In this document: piece by piece, positions 1-14,856 of the stretch | Numbering within the stretch: the first letter of the stretch is position 1 | Layout: the number at the start of each line of letters is the position of its first letter | Source of the DNA: Monilinia fructicola | Lineage: Eukaryota; Ascomycota; Leotiomycetes; Helotiales; Sclerotiniaceae | Direction of reading: 5' to 3' | Assembly: GCA_008692225.1 (NCBI GenBank) | Contig: VICG01000015.1 | Span: 513,001 to 577,000 of the forward strand | DNA: 64,000 nt | Made by a program: the position numbers and the translations under genes | The notes under the pieces: model-generated | What the model saw: the letters and a program-made list of their open reading frames with translations, nothing else | What the model was told of the DNA's origin: nothing | Database searches by the model: none

Positions 1-1305
1 TAATCTTCTTTATAATTATTTTTAATAAATTATTAATATTAAAGAATTTGAATATCTTGAATAGATTTAATAAATAAAATAATCTTATATTATTTTGTTA
101 ATTTTAAAATTAATGTTGTACTTAAAAAGCTTAATATTGAATTAGTTTATATTGTATTTAAATAATAACCTTTTTAAAATAAAATTAACATTTGTTTATA
201 TAATTTCTTCTTATTAGAATTATAAAATAAAGTGGATATATTAATGATAGCATAATTATACTAAGTAACTAAAATATTAAATAAAATAACTTTTAATATT
301 TTTTTAATGATTTTAGCATTTTCTTGGGTAAGTAGAAAAAAGGTTATAAATTAAAAAAGATTGTTTAATATAATTATTTAGTTAATAGTAATAAATATAA
401 TAAAAGGAATTAAAGTTAAAATAAAACTTTGATTAATTTGCTTTAAAAAAGCTTTATTGGATTATAAAAGGCTTTAAAGCGGTTAAAGAAGATTTAAAAC
501 TTATACTTTAATTAAAATATAAATATTTATAATTAAAATTAATAAAAAAGCCATAAATTTAATAAACTTTATAAATATAATTATAGTATAGAAATTGCAA
601 AAATTAGAATTAAAAAGAATATTGTTAGATTTAGAATTACCCCATATATTTTTGCTTTGAAAACCTTATAAATTATGATTAAATTTTAAAAATAATTTTG
701 CTATATTTGCAAAAAATATTAATTTAAAAAGTAAAAGGAAATATTTTTTAAAATATTAATTGCGGAAATAAATAAATACAAAAGTTACTATATCAATTTC
801 TATAAATACTAAAATAGAAAAAAAGTTAATAATCTTTTAAAAGATTTTAAAAATGATTTTGTATTTTATAAATGTATTATTATATATAACTATAAAAGTA
901 TTAATTGCGAACACAAATTTTATAACAAGATTATGGAATTGCTTTTAATTATATTTAAATGTTATAAAAATAATTATTAATAGCATTTATAATAAAGTTG
1001 TTAGTAGGCTGGTTGTTATCTAAATTAAAAAAGAAAAAAAGCTGAGAATTCATTTTAAATCTCTTCTTATACAATTTCTTTATAGCTTTTTGTACTATAT
1101 AAAAATAAATAATAATTAAAGCTTTAATAAACTTATAAAGTTAGAAGTTAACGAAGATCGCATAAAAGTATTTTCCTTATCTAATATTGTTATCACTGCA
1201 AGAATAATATAATTAATATTATAAAGCAATTAAGGCTACAAAAAGCAATTATTCAAGGCAAAAGTACGAAAGATACCGTTGTTTTGGATTATTGTATAGG
1301 CTTAT
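1..1305. repeat. Relic of repeat family E, copy 1
   Basis: AT-rich sequence that aligns in the opposite orientation with about 27,905-29,220. Shared landmarks are the block around 1,250-1,300 (AAGGCAAAAGT then CGTTGTTTTGGATTATTGT) and the block around 1,140-1,180 (TTAGAAGTTAACGAAGAT then TATTTTCCTTAT). Differences between the copies are mostly C/T and G/A, as RIP would give. Some short codon-like stretches survive on the plus strand (for example near 1,135-1,200), but stops are frequent and I cannot name the product. The right end is cut off where element A copy 1 begins. The left end leaves the window. Confidence 0.6.
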
Positions 1306-1988
1306 AACACTATATTAAAACGTTCTTAAAATGGTTTTAAGCTATTTTAGTATTCTTAGATAATATCAAGCTAATTTAAGCTAATCTTAAAATAGCTTAA
1401 ATCGATAAAATATATTAATATATTTTAAGATATCTTAAAATAGCTTAAGATAATTTAATAATTAAAGATTATATTAAAACCGTATTAAGATTATATTAAT
1501 ACCGTATTAAAATCATAATTTAATTAATTATAATAATATATAGGAATTTAAAAATTTAACTATCAAATCATTATTAGTTATTTAGCCGAGTGATTAAATT
1601 GATTTGTTCGAGAAAAAAAGTAACGAAAAAAATAATAATAATAATAATAGTATTAATAATACTTTTTTCAATTTTTTGTGAAAAAAAAAGTGGAGAAAAT
1701 CCACTTTTAAAACTTTATTTTTTAAGATATTTTAAGATATCTTAACATTGTCTTAAAACGGTTAGTGAGTTATTGCGAACAATACCGATTTAATACCATT
1801 TTAAGATTAGCTTAAAATTAGCTTAAAATGGTATTAACACCGATTCAAGTAGGTTTTAACTACGTTTTAAGCTATTTTAAGTTATTTTAAATTATATTGA
1901 ATTATGTTAAGCTATTTTAAAATATTCTTAATTGATATTAAGAATATTTTAACATTATCTCAAACATTATTAAAAAAGCCATAAAGTA
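1306..1988 (+). mobile_element. Element A copy 1, 5'-truncated TA-inserting MITE-like element
   Basis: Aligns over its whole length with the complete copy at 16,695-17,403 but lacks the left terminal repeat: it joins family E sequence at AACACTATATTAAAACG. The right terminus GCCATAAAGTA is present (1,978-1,988). Inside are many TTAAGCTATTTTAAG-type subterminal motifs, a hairpin AAGTGGA-gaaaat-TCCACTT near 1,690-1,706, and a second inverted repeat ATTCTTAATTGATATTAAGAAT near the right end. There is no open reading frame, so it is a non-autonomous element. Confidence 0.75.
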
Positions 1989-4072
1989 TTAAAGATTTTC
2001 ATCTCCAAATTATATTTTATATTTAAAAAGATATTAGGTTATATATATAACAAAAATTTATTTTAAATTAATATCAATTTTGTTACTAGTTTTAATATTT
2101 ATAAATAATCTATAATACCTTAAATAATTAATTATATCATTTATTTTTTCTTGCTTTTTGAATATTTTATAAAAAAAGATTTTAATGTTTAATATAATAT
2201 ATTTGAGTTTAACATTTTGTTTACTTACCAAAAAAAACAAAAGTTATATAATAAATATTAAATAATGAAATAAATTTTATTAATACTTTAAAGGAATTTA
2301 TTTATTTTATTAAATATATTCTAGATTTTATATTTTTTAATATCTTTTTTACAATTATTAATATTTATAAAAATTTGTATATAAAATCGAATTATAAAAT
2401 CTAAACTATAACTTTCTTTAGCTAAAGTATTTATATATTTAATTAATATCATTTTAAAATTATTAAAAGTAACCTTGAATTTAAAAAAGTTTTTAAACCT
2501 TATATATATTAGTATTATTAGATTTTCAAACTTTAATAATCTTTAGGATTAGAATAATATAAATAACTTTATTACTCAAATTATTATTATCTTTAATTCT
2601 ATTATAAATATAATTAATAAATTAAATAAAAATAAAGAATATTCTGTTTTATAATAAATCTTAAAATATAAAATAGTATATCAAGTTTGTTTTGTAATTA
2701 AATATATAATTAAGATTTAATTACTTTTTAAAATCAAGGAATTGTATAATATAGTTTACAAGACTAAAAAAAATTATTAGAAGAATATAATTAATAAAAT
2801 TAAAGATAATGAAGATCTATATCAAATTATTAATTAGTATAAACTAGGTTATAACTTTTAGGCTTTTTTTTAATAATAAATGAAATTATAATTAAAAATA
2901 TAATAGCTAAAATTAAAGTATTATAATTTAAAATTTTAAATAGATTTAATACAATTAATAATCTAGATTATAATTCATTAATAAATTAATAAGATTTGAA
3001 TATACTTCTATAATCTATTTTAATATTTTTAGAAAAAAGTTAAAAAAAATATTATTAATATTTTTAACATTTTATTGAGAATTAATTAGATTATAATTTG
3101 ATTATTTAAAACTTATTAAAGTTTAGTTAAATATATATTTTATAGCTTATATAACAAATGTTTTAATTTTAAATTTTTTTTATAAATGTAAAAGCTAATT
3201 GAAATAATTATACTTCCTAAAGTTAGTAAGGCTAATAGAATTTCCATTTATTTTTTAATACTTTATTACATTTATTTTATATATTTTTGAAAATTTGAAA
3301 TAAATTATTATCAAGTATTTAATCTGAATTATTTTTATATTAAGAATTTTTAGTTTATAGTACAATAGAATTTTTTCTAAAAGATTTATTATAGATTTAA
3401 TAGCTAGTTTTATATATAATATATAAAAATGATTATTAAATAAGGTTTAAAAATTACGATGGTTACATTAAATAATCAAAGGGTTTTTAATATATTATTT
3501 AAAAGATATTTACTAATCTATTTAATAATATAAAACTAGTTTTTAGCATTTTTAAAGCTAATTAATTTATTTTTAATAAATAGATATATAAAAGTATATT
3601 TAATGAACTTAATTATATTAAGTTACTTATATCAAATCGCTTTTAATACTCTTTAAGATTTATTATTATCTCTTATATTATATATACTATATTTAGCTAA
3701 ATTATTATTTTAGAATATTATTTATCAATTTAAATATATAGATAATATATATTTATTTATAGTTTTGATATTATTAATTGTTAATGTTTGTATTCTTTTT
3801 TTAGAAAATTAGGAATATTATACATTAAAGTATTTAAAAAAAAAAATTGCTTTTACTTTAGAAAAACTAAAGATAATCTATTTTATTAAAAAATAAATAT
3901 TTAAGTATTATTATACAAAATAAATAATAAACTTATTATTAACCTTATTATAATAATATTAAAAAAAAGCGAATAATTTGTTTTATATTAGTTTAAAGTA
4001 TAATTCAACAGAAAAATAATCTTTTGAAAATATATAAAAAAACGGATTATATAAGCCTATTTCGTTTTATAT
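1989..4072 (+). repeat. Relic of repeat family D, copy 1 (partial)
   Basis: Matches about 30,000-32,140 in the same orientation and 35,155-37,100 in the opposite one. A landmark is the block near 2,060-2,150 (TTAATATCAATTTTGTTACTAG..., then AATACCTTAAATAATTAATTATATCATT), which recurs near 30,160-30,240. It is heavily mutated with no usable frame. The 60-codon minus-strand frame at 2,058-2,240 looks like chance in AT-rich DNA. It ends where an element A-type terminus begins (TACTTAGTGGCG at 4,073). Confidence 0.6.
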
Positions 4073-4520
4073 TACTTAGTGGCGTAATAGTAAGTATTTA
4101 AAACCATATAAAGATTATCTCTATACTAAATAAAGATTATTTTAAGATATATTAAAGTTGAATATAATATATAAATCATTTTAATTTAGATTGAAATGAT
4201 TTAAATTGTTTTGATATATATAAATATTATTTTAAAATATCCTAAGATTTTGTGAATTTTGTAAATCGTTTTAATTTATTTTAATGAATGTTGATTACAC
4301 TTAATTTATCTTTAGATTTGATTAAGATTATATTAATATTATTTTAAAGCTATATCGATATTATCTTTAATTAGTTTTAATATCATATTAATATAGTATT
4401 AATATAATTTTAAAAGTATATTAATACTGTATTGATACTATGTTAATACTGTATTAATATTATATCAATATTGTATTAATATTATATATTGAAACTATTA
4501 ATATTTTAATATATTATTAT
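4073..4520 (+). mobile_element. Diverged element A relative, left end plus short tandem repeats
   Basis: Starts with the element A left terminus TACTTAGTGGCG. The interior differs from the main A copies: from about 4,360 to 4,500 it consists of degenerate 15-18 bp repeats built on TATTAATACTGTATTAAT. No matching right terminus is seen, so the right boundary is approximate. It may belong to the same subfamily as 18,235-18,694, which keeps a right end. Confidence 0.5.
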
Positions 4521-7500
4521 TAATGCTATTATATAATATATATTCAATATATAAGATATTATTTCTACTATAAAAACCTATTTATAATTAAATGAAATTT
4601 AAAGTTATTCTAAAGCATTTAAGATAAATGTTTATTATATGTTATAAAATTAATATTATAATGCAATTTTCAAAGTATTATTTAAATTAATTTTAAATTA
4701 AAAGTTCAAATTTTCATTTTAAATTTGACATAAATAAATATTCCTTTTTTAACTCTATATCTTTATCTTTGTTTATATTATTCTTTATTATTATTAGATT
4801 TACTATAATAGCATTAAAATAATCTTTATCAAATTTATTAGAATAAATAATAATATTAGAATGTTCTTTAATTTTTACTAATATATCTTCCAATTCTAAT
4901 AAATTAATAGTATACTTAATCTTAAAATAAATGCGCTTTAAAATATTAAAGTTATATATATAGAAATAGTTTTATATATCTACTATTAATTGTACAATTA
5001 ATTAATAATAATCCTTAACAATATAAACGTTATTTTAATATATATTATTATTATTATTATTTAATATTTAATCTTTAAAATTGTTTTTAATTAACTTTTT
5101 TATACAATTGTTGATACAAAAATCGTTTAATTTTAAAAATCTTATTAATCCTGCTTTTAATATACATTTTATAATATTCAATTCATAAAAAGCTATTTTA
5201 ATAAAACCTAAATATACATTAAAAATATTAAGAATAAAAAAGCAAAGTTCTTTAACATTTAAGTATACTATTATATATTTGTAATAATTCTTTACTTAAT
5301 ATATAAAATTCGTTTTATTACAATAGTTATTGCTTTATTAATAAACAATTATTCATTTATCAAAAATATATTTTTTTTCCTTTATCCTATTTACTATTAA
5401 TTTTATATTATTAAAAATGATAATAAATTTAAGATATTTAATTCTATTAATAAATATATAATATATTACAATATACTAAAAATTGTTCAATAAACTATCC
5501 CGCATATAAATATTCTTCTTACTTTTCGCTTTTAACGTTTTCATTAAATAAAAAAAATTAATATTTAGCATTTCGTTAACATTCCCAATTTTTAATAATT
5601 TAAAATATTCCATCTTTATAACAAACAAATAATATATACTAATATCTAACTCTTTTTAAATAATACATTATTTATAAATAAATTTTAATATATTTATAAT
5701 AATTGCTTTTATATTTAATAATATATTTTAAACTTATTTTATTTTTATTTGCTAAAATATATTTAATCTATTTTTAAACCTTTATATTTAATTTGATAAA
5801 GTTTAGAATAATTTTTTAGCCTTTTGGTTTTATATTTTGTATATATATTTTTTATCCTTGATTTTAAAAACATAATATTAATTAATTTCTCTTTTTATGT
5901 TTTTACTTATACTCCATTTCTATTTTTACTTTTATTTATAGAAAATATCCTTTATTTTTTTTGCTTTACTATTATTTATTGTTTTGTTTTCTTTATTTCA
6001 TTATATTTATAATTTGTTTATTTTATAATTCAATTTTAAATTTATTGTTTTATAAAATTTTAATAGTACTTTTTATTTAAAAATATTATTTAAATATTAA
6101 TTTTTTTGTTATTTATAATCTCTTATATATATCGTACTTTTTTACTATTATTTAATATTCTACATTTATTAATTAGCATTTTAATTATTAATTAATATCT
6201 TATAAAAAAGAATAGGAGATTTAATTTGTTTTTAATTACTAAATATATTAAACAAATATATTTAAAGTATTAAATAAATATTATTATATTGATACTATCT
6301 TAAAAAAGCAAATAATATAATCACTTTATTTTATATTATATTTGTTTGCTTTATTTTTATTATTATTATTAATAATATTATTTTTATTATTTAGAATTAT
6401 TATTTTTATATTTAAAATATAAGAATTATAAATATTAATATTAAAATTATAATTGTTAATTTATAATTTATTAATATTATATCCATTATAAATTATTAAA
6501 TTAAATTATTATAAAAAAAATGCATTATTCATTATATTATCTAAATCCTTATTTAAATTAATTAATATCCGGAGTTTTTATCTATTTATTAATAGTATAT
6601 TTCTTAAAAAAAAATCTTTAATTAACAAATATTTAAATTTATCTTTTTTATAAAATCTATTATAAATTGAAAATAAATATTTATATATATATTTTGTTAA
6701 TAATTTATTCTTTATTTCTATAAACAATATTATTAGTTTTTTTAATTACTAAAAGCTTTATTGTTATATTTAATCTAAATTAATCTAATTTAATATATTA
6801 AAATAATAATATAAAATATATACTTAAAGAACTTTTTGCTTAATAAAGAAATATTATTTTAATTTATTACAAAATTAAATAGTTAATATATAATAAAAAA
6901 TTAATACTTTTAATAATTTTGGAGAAAAAGCAATTATTAAATTAAAAAATATTATAATTCTTTTTATATTATCTAAAGATTTAATAATTTAATCTTTAAT
7001 AAAACTTTTTATCATTTTTATTATAGATTATTTCTAATTTTTATAATCATATAATTTTTTTTCTTATTTTATTTTGAAAAAAAAATTATAAATAAAAATT
7101 TAGAAAATATTAAATGAATTAATTTATAGTTTTTTTTTCAATTTAATTTTCTTATATATTATTATTTATTGTACATCTTAAGCTTTTTTTATATTTATAA
7201 TTTTGCATTAATATATTTTATAATTATATATTCTATATGTTTTGTTACTTTATTTTTGTTTGAAAATATATATATAATTGCTATTTTTTTTAATATATAA
7301 ATAAACTTTTGATATCTAATGCTTTTTTTATATATATATTTTCTCTTATCTTCACATCTAAATCGTTCTAGTTTAAACTAAGTTTTTTAAGAATAGATTT
7401 TTTTAATATAAGTTTTTTTGTTTTCTTAATTATTAGTTTAATATCTATTTTTAGATATATGATTTTTATTATTATTTGTTTGAATATTATTATTTATCTT

Positions 7501-9600
7501 TATATTGTTTTTATATTATATTTCTTCTTTTACTTTCTTAAATACTTTTAGTTTTTTTGTTTTATTACTTATTTATATTCGCTTAATCAAATATTATTAA
7601 AATATATCAAAATATTATATTATATTTTTAAACGTTTTTATAAAGGATTATCCTTTTCTTTATATTTATTATTCTTTATATTAGAACTAATTTCGTTTAA
7701 TATTATATTCTTTTTCTTCTATCTACTAATTCTATTATATAATAGATTTATATTCTTTTTCGATTTTATAATATTATATATCACTTTTAGTTTTGGATTT
7801 ATTACTACAAAATCTTTTAGATATGGATATTATATTGATTTGCTTATTTTTTGTTTTAATATTTGAAAAAATATTATTATTAAATTTACTTAAGATATTT
7901 GTATATTAGCTTATTTATTATATATATTTATAAAGCTTATTATATTTTTCATTGTAGTATTAATATATTACTATAATTGCTTAATTATTATTATTAACTA
8001 TTATTTATATTTATTTAATATATACATTTATTTATAATCTAATAATTTATTACTAATTAGAATTTAAAAATAATCCGTTTATATAAAACTAATATTAATT
8101 AATAAAATGGTTTAATTCATATATTCTATTTAATAATTAAACATTTTTAAATATATATAAAATATATATATAATTAATTATAGATTTTAAATATACTTTA
8201 AATAATTTTTTCTAATATTATTATAATAAAATACTATAATTTAATATTTAAAACGTTTATAATTGATTATATATAAAAGCAAAAGCGATCTTTATATATA
8301 ACCTAATCGTTTTAATGATAAATTATTATTAGTATACTATAATATTTAAAATACTTATAAATAGTTACTTTTTATAAAATACTTAAATACTATCATCTTA
8401 AAATTGTATATAGATATTATATTATTTAAAGATAATTATAAAGTTATATATATAAATTCCTTATTATACCTTTTTCAATTTATTTAAAAATTAATAATGA
8501 AAAAGATATTAATATTAAATTTGCAAATTTAAAATATTCTTATATAAACTAAATATACAAATTTATCTTTTATATACTTTTAGAATTTATTAAATTAGCA
8601 TTAGATATTGAACTTTTTGTTTTAAAGAATAAATTCATTAAGTGTTATATATATTATAAATAAATCAAGTAAATTTATAATAGATTATATTATTCCATTG
8701 TTATATATTTTATAACAGGTTATTTTATTCAATTTGCAATTTATACTTTTTTACGCTTTTGAATAAAGTTCGATAATTAGAGTTATAAAGCTATATTTAT
8801 AATATTTATTATATATTAATAAAAATTGTTTAATACTATATTTACTTTAAATATTAAATAAAAGCGATATATAGAATAATATATTAATACATATTATATC
8901 CGAATTTTCTATACCCCTTTAGGGTTATATTAAAAGAAACTAAATTAGATTTATATTATTCTAATTATTATATTTTGCTTTTTAAAATATATATTATATA
9001 TATTAATATTATTAATTTATAAATTTAGTTATAAAGATTAATTATTTATTATAATATAAGTATTATATAAAAATATATAAAAGCTTAAATCTTTTTATTA
9101 ATATAGGGTATAAAATTATATATTATATTTAATAGTATATATACTTTATATATATCAAATCTATATTATAACAATAATATTCATTTATTATATTTATTAT
9201 TAAAACAAATATATAATAATATTATTTTATTTTCGTTTTTAATATTATCTTTTATCTTTTTTTTCCTTTTTTATTTTTTTTTCATTTTTTATTATTTATT
9301 CCTTTTTTATTATTTATTCTCTTTTTTCTTTTAATTCTTTAATTTTTAATATAAATATAATAGAATACAATATAATACATTTAAAAACGGTTTATAGAAA
9401 TAAAAAACCACCATTTTAATAATTTTGTATATTATCTTAATTTATTTATTAATCTTTATATTTATTTTTATTTTTATTTATTAATTATTTAGCATTTTCT
9501 TATAGTTTAAAGGTTAATTTAGATTGTGTTTAAATTGATTATTTTATTATAATAATCGTTAAATATTATTAAAATATATTATAATATTTATATCAGGCTT
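4521..9600. other. AT-rich gene-free stretch
   Basis: About 5 kb of nearly pure A/T sequence with no credible coding frame, RNA gene or complete terminal-repeat pair that I could see. It is probably more RIP-degraded repeat. The 62-codon plus frame at 5,824-6,012 is a low-complexity Phe/Ile/Tyr string and looks like chance. Confidence 0.6.
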
Positions 9601-12600
9601 TATTAATTAAGTTTCTAATAATAGTTTTATTAATAAAAGCAAAATAAATGAAAAATTAACTTAAACTTTATTATTTAGCGAAGAACATAAAATTAAAATT
9701 AATAAATTTTTAAAAATAACAATAAAACTAAAAGTTATATAGAATTTTTAGAAAATAATCTTATATTTAGGATGAATAATAATTAAAACAATTAACAAAT
9801 TTTTAATATTAAATAAATTTCAAATTTTTTTTAATAAATTGTATCTATAGGTTATTTTGTTATAAACATTTAATGTATTTAAGATTAAAAATTTGGCATT
9901 TAAAATTGTACAAAATACTATCATTTAAAATAAAGTGTATAAAGATATTAAATACTTTAATATATATATTAATAAGATTGATTAAAAAAATATTAATTAT
10001 TATATTTTATATTTATTTTGCTTTTATTATGTAAATTTAATAATTTATAATAGAATATTTTTTAATAAATAGATAACAATTATTAAAAAAGAAGTTTAAC
10101 TATAAATATATATAATAAAAGTAATAGTGAATATTAATAGATTAATCATTTTTGTAAAAAAAAGAAAGATTAAAACTTTAATACAAAAAATATATAATTT
10201 ACTTTTTTTGGGTTTAATTCTTAATATTTTTGATAATACAAATCGTAATAAAATAAATGTATCGTTTTATAAGATATTTAAATATACTAATTATAGTTCT
10301 TTAAGAAATTCAAAAATTATAATTCTAATAAAGCATTTTTTGAAATTTATATTATTATTAAACGATATTACTTGTATATTAAATAATCCGTTTTTAGTGT
10401 TTAAATTATTGTTATATATTAAAGATATTAATAATAATAATAATAATAAATTAATTATTAATTCTAAATAAGTATTTAAATTTATTAATAAATTTGATTG
10501 TTTAAAAATAATATGTAATTTCCATAATTTGTTTAATCTTTTTATATTATTTGGTAAATACATTTCAATATTATTTATTTTTTATTATTTCAATAATAAG
10601 TTATTGTTAAAAAAACTTATTATTAATTAATTTTATAATATTAATGCTAAAATTATTGATATAAACTTAAAATCTATTTTTTATGATTTTGAGATTAAAG
10701 CTTTTATATTAAAAAAATTCTTTATTATATTTTATATATTAATTAAGAAAGTTATTAATAATATAGTAAAGTTAAAGGTATTTTTTGATAATTTTATATA
10801 TTAACTATTAAATTATATATTGGATTATATATTTCTTAAATTTAATCTTTAATGTTTATAATTCCTTTTTAATAAATTAATTTTTTGGTTTAAAAATTAA
10901 TAAATAATTAGTATATATTATATTATTAGGATTCTTTAAAATCCTTTAGTTAGAGTATATTTATTGGTTAATATAATTGGTTTTAAGTAAACTATTGAAA
11001 TAATTGGATTTTGGATATGGGTAAATTATTATTTATATTAATTTTATATATTTTGCTAATAAGTATTATAGATTTAAAATAAATGTAATAAAAAATATTA
11101 TAATTACAAAAAATGTTTTAATTATTATAAAGTATAAAAAACAATTTATAAAATATAAAAAGTATTATTAATTAATAAAGAAAATAATTTTGATTTACTT
11201 AAAAAACCTAAATAATTAATTAAATTATTATTAATAAAGTTAAAAATATTAATTCTTTTATTAAAATTTATTAAATAATAAACGATAGAAATTAATATAA
11301 TATCTTAAAATTTGATTATTTATATTTATTATAGTAATAAATGTTAAATTAAATTGGATTATTATTAAAAAATATAAAGAAAACTAATATATATTTATAA
11401 AGTTTTAATAAAGCGAAATAAAATATATAAATAATAATTATTATATTTATAATTATATTATAAATATATTATAGATCTTTAATATTAAAACTTTATAAAA
11501 TAAGTTAATTAGGGCATTTTTTGGTGGTGGTACAAGTAATATTAAAGGTTAACGATTTAAATTGGAAATATAATTTAAAAGGTTTATTTGAATATATTAT
11601 AATAAATAAGGCTTATATTATAAAGAATGCTAATATTATATTATATAAAACGGTAATATAATTAAAATTTTATTTTTTATTAATGGTAATTGTAATTGTA
11701 TTTTCAAATTAGATTAAAGATTTTAAGGGTTATATAAAATTAATAAAACTTAAAAAAAATCTATAGATAAATGAAAATTTGAATAAATGGGGTATAAAAT
11801 ATTTAATTAATTTTTATATATTATTTGATAATTATTTAGTAATTATTTTATATTTTATATTAAAGGCGATTAAACAATGAATTATTAGTAATAAAAAGGA
11901 TCTAAAGATTATTGGTATATATTTTAAAAAGATTTAATTGAAGGTTATAATCTAATGTATTTATATATTATTTAATCTATAATTCTTATATTTGAAGATT
12001 ACTTTTAATATTGTAGTATTTTATTTATATAAAATAAATTATATATTTAATAAACAAAAATGATTACAATATAAAAACTTTATTATAAAAGCTAATAAGA
12101 AATTAATTATTATTTTAAATAATAATAATATTATTTAAAATCGAAAATGAAGTTATTAATTGATTTTACTTTTATTATAATTGAAATTTTATTATGTAAA
12201 AAAATTGTTTAGATTTGAAAGTATTTTTTATATAAAAAAGCCTGAATTAGTTATTGTATATACTAATTAAGAAATTGTATATTATAATAAATAACAATAT
12301 AAACCTATTATTTAAAATATTTGATAAAAATGATATTATTAATTAGATAATAATTATTTATTAAAGATTTTTAAAATTAAGATTATTTTTAAAGATAGTA
12401 ATTAAACTAATTATTATTTATAATAAAAAGATTATTATTTAATGTATATTATTTGCAATATAAATATTTATATATATTATTTTGCAAACTTTTAAAATTA
12501 TAACCTTTTGTTATTCAATAGAATTTTTTATAAAAAAAAGAATTAAAGTTATTATAAATTTTTATAATTTATATAATATTAAGTGTTTTATTAATAGTTT

Positions 12601-13257
12601 TTATATTAGCTTAATGAAGCATAATCTATAAGTGTATTATTATTATAATATTATATTTAATATATTATCAAATAAAAATAATAAAAAACAATTTATAGAA
12701 TATATTTATTGTATTAATTAATTATATATAATTGAAAATTTCGAATTCTTTATTGTTAATTCTTTTTAAAATAAGCAAATACAAATTAATATATTGAAAG
12801 CTTTATTTAATATTATAATAGAATTAATTATTAATATTTGTATGAATCCTTTATATAAAAATAAGGATAAAGAATTAGTTATTAAATATAAATTTGTTAT
12901 TTGATATTTATATAATAGTATTTTGATTTAAGTTTTAAATCTTTGTTTAAAAATTTTTATATTAATATTGTTTTTATTATATCATTTAATATTAACGATT
13001 TTTTGCATTTTATAAGAAAAGAATATTTATATTAAAAGCAATATCTTTAATATTGAAAATATTATTAAAATCGAATTATTAAATAATTTATATAAGGTTA
13101 AACTAAATAATAATAATAAAAAAAGTATTAATAATAGAATTAATATTCTAAATAACGATAACAAAAACAATAATGATAAACAAGTATTTGAGAGAAAATA
13201 AAAATCGTTAGTTATTTATTATTATATTTATACAAATTTCTTATTTTCTTTGATATA
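9601..13257 (+). repeat. AT-rich stretch with possible decayed coding sequence
   Basis: The composition is slightly purine-biased and there are scattered plus-strand codon-like runs, for example around 11,520-11,660 where a TGGTGGTGGTAC island is followed by a readable but stop-broken stretch. This suggests a RIP-destroyed transposon gene on the plus strand. The longest frame, 114 codons at 10,127-10,471, is Asn/Ile/Leu-rich and recalls no known family. I cannot assign the element. Confidence 0.35.
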
Positions 13258-13482
13258 GTTAATTATATTTATTTAAATATTTTTTTGGTTTTTTTAATTA
13301 TAGTTTTTTAGAACTATTTTTTCTTTATTTTTAATTATATTTATTTAAAATATTTTTTCTTTTATCTTTAATTATATTTATTTAAAATATTTTTATTTTT
13401 TATTTTTAATTATATTTATTTAAACTCTTTTTTCTTTTATTTTTAATTATATTTATTTAAACTCTTTTTTTTTTTAATTATA
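13258..13482. repeat. Imperfect tandem repeat, unit about 37-40 bp
   Basis: Four to five consecutive units, each beginning AATTATATTTATTTAAA and ending in a T-rich tract (TTTTCTTTTATTTTT). The units differ by small indels in the T tracts. No coding potential; it lies inside AT-rich repeat DNA. Confidence 0.7.
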
Positions 13483-14792
13483 GTTCTTTTAGATCTTTTT
13501 TTCTTTATAGCTTTTTAAGTATTATATTTATTTAAAAAATTTTCTATTTATAGTTTTTAAAGTATTACAATTATTTAATATTTATTTCCTTTATTATATT
13601 AACACCTTATATTAAAATAATAATGAAATTTTTGTAAAATTAATTATTTATAATTATTATAAATATAATAAAATATTATAATTTGAAATATTAATAATTA
13701 TTATCCTATAATACTATTATATATTTATAATGATTTTTGTTTTTTATATCTTTCTTTAATAAAATATTTAATATAAGTATATATATTTTTTTTCTATTTT
13801 ACTTTTTGATTTTTATTCTTTAAATTTTTTATAAATATATCCTTATTTATATATATTTACAATTATATATAATATACTTTAATAGAAAACTATTAATTGT
13901 TTACTAGTTTAATATTTATTTATTTTGTTTTTAACTTTATAATTATAAATATTCTATTCCTATATTATTCAATTATTCATTTTATATGCTTTATTTTTAT
14001 ATTCGCTTTCTATTTCTTTTTTTATATATTTTATTTATTTTATATTACAATTTTTTTTTGCATATTAATTATAATAATAATATTATTATACATTTAAAAA
14101 CTAAATTAGATTTATCTAATTTCAATCTATTAAACAATAAAGAAATAAATACCGAAAAGGATATTAATAATAAGTTTATAAAGCTATACAATATAATAAA
14201 AAGAATATAAATATTAAAAAAAATTAATTGATATAAAATAAAAATATATAAAATATAATAAGCATATTAAATAAAATAAAAATAATATTTAATAAAATTT
14301 ACAATCTTGATTTAATATAAAATAATAATAAAGAAAATAAATTAAAACTAAAAAATATATTTAATTAAAAAAACGAATCCAAAAAGATATTGGAAAATAA
14401 AGAAAATAGAATTAATAATATTTAAACAATAATTGATTTATTAATAAAAGAAATATATATATTCTCTTTAAACTTTACATTATTAATTAAAACAAATATT
14501 AAATTTATATATAATCACTATAATAATAGGAAATTATTTCTTTTTCATTTAGTTTTTAATTTATAATACAAGCAAACTATAATATTTAGAAAAAACTACA
14601 AACAATTGTAAAAGATTTAGATTTTGAATAGAATATTAAATTCATAAATTAATAATATTAATAAAAATGAAGATACTATATTTATATTATTATTTTAATT
14701 AAATATATTTAAACAAATAATATATAAAAAGTTTCTAATACTTTAATTATTAAGAAAACTTATAATAATAATATTTAAAAAGCAAATAAAAA

Positions 14793-14856
<64 letters not shown>

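Noticed and set aside
5824..6012. 62-codon hydrophobic frame
   Set aside because: Low-complexity translation of T-rich DNA; no conserved motif.
10127..10563. Frames of 114 codons (plus) and 90 codons (minus) in the AT-rich block
   Set aside because: They overlap on opposite strands, consist almost only of Asn, Ile, Leu, Lys and Phe, and match no family I know; this is expected by chance where codons are nearly all A/T.
13258..13482. Possible origin or centromere-specific satellite
   Set aside because: Only four or five degenerate units, limited to one place; no basis for a functional call.
13897..14210. Two overlapping hydrophobic frames
   Set aside because: Phe/Ile/Tyr strings arising from T-rich sequence, not membrane proteins with recognisable organisation.
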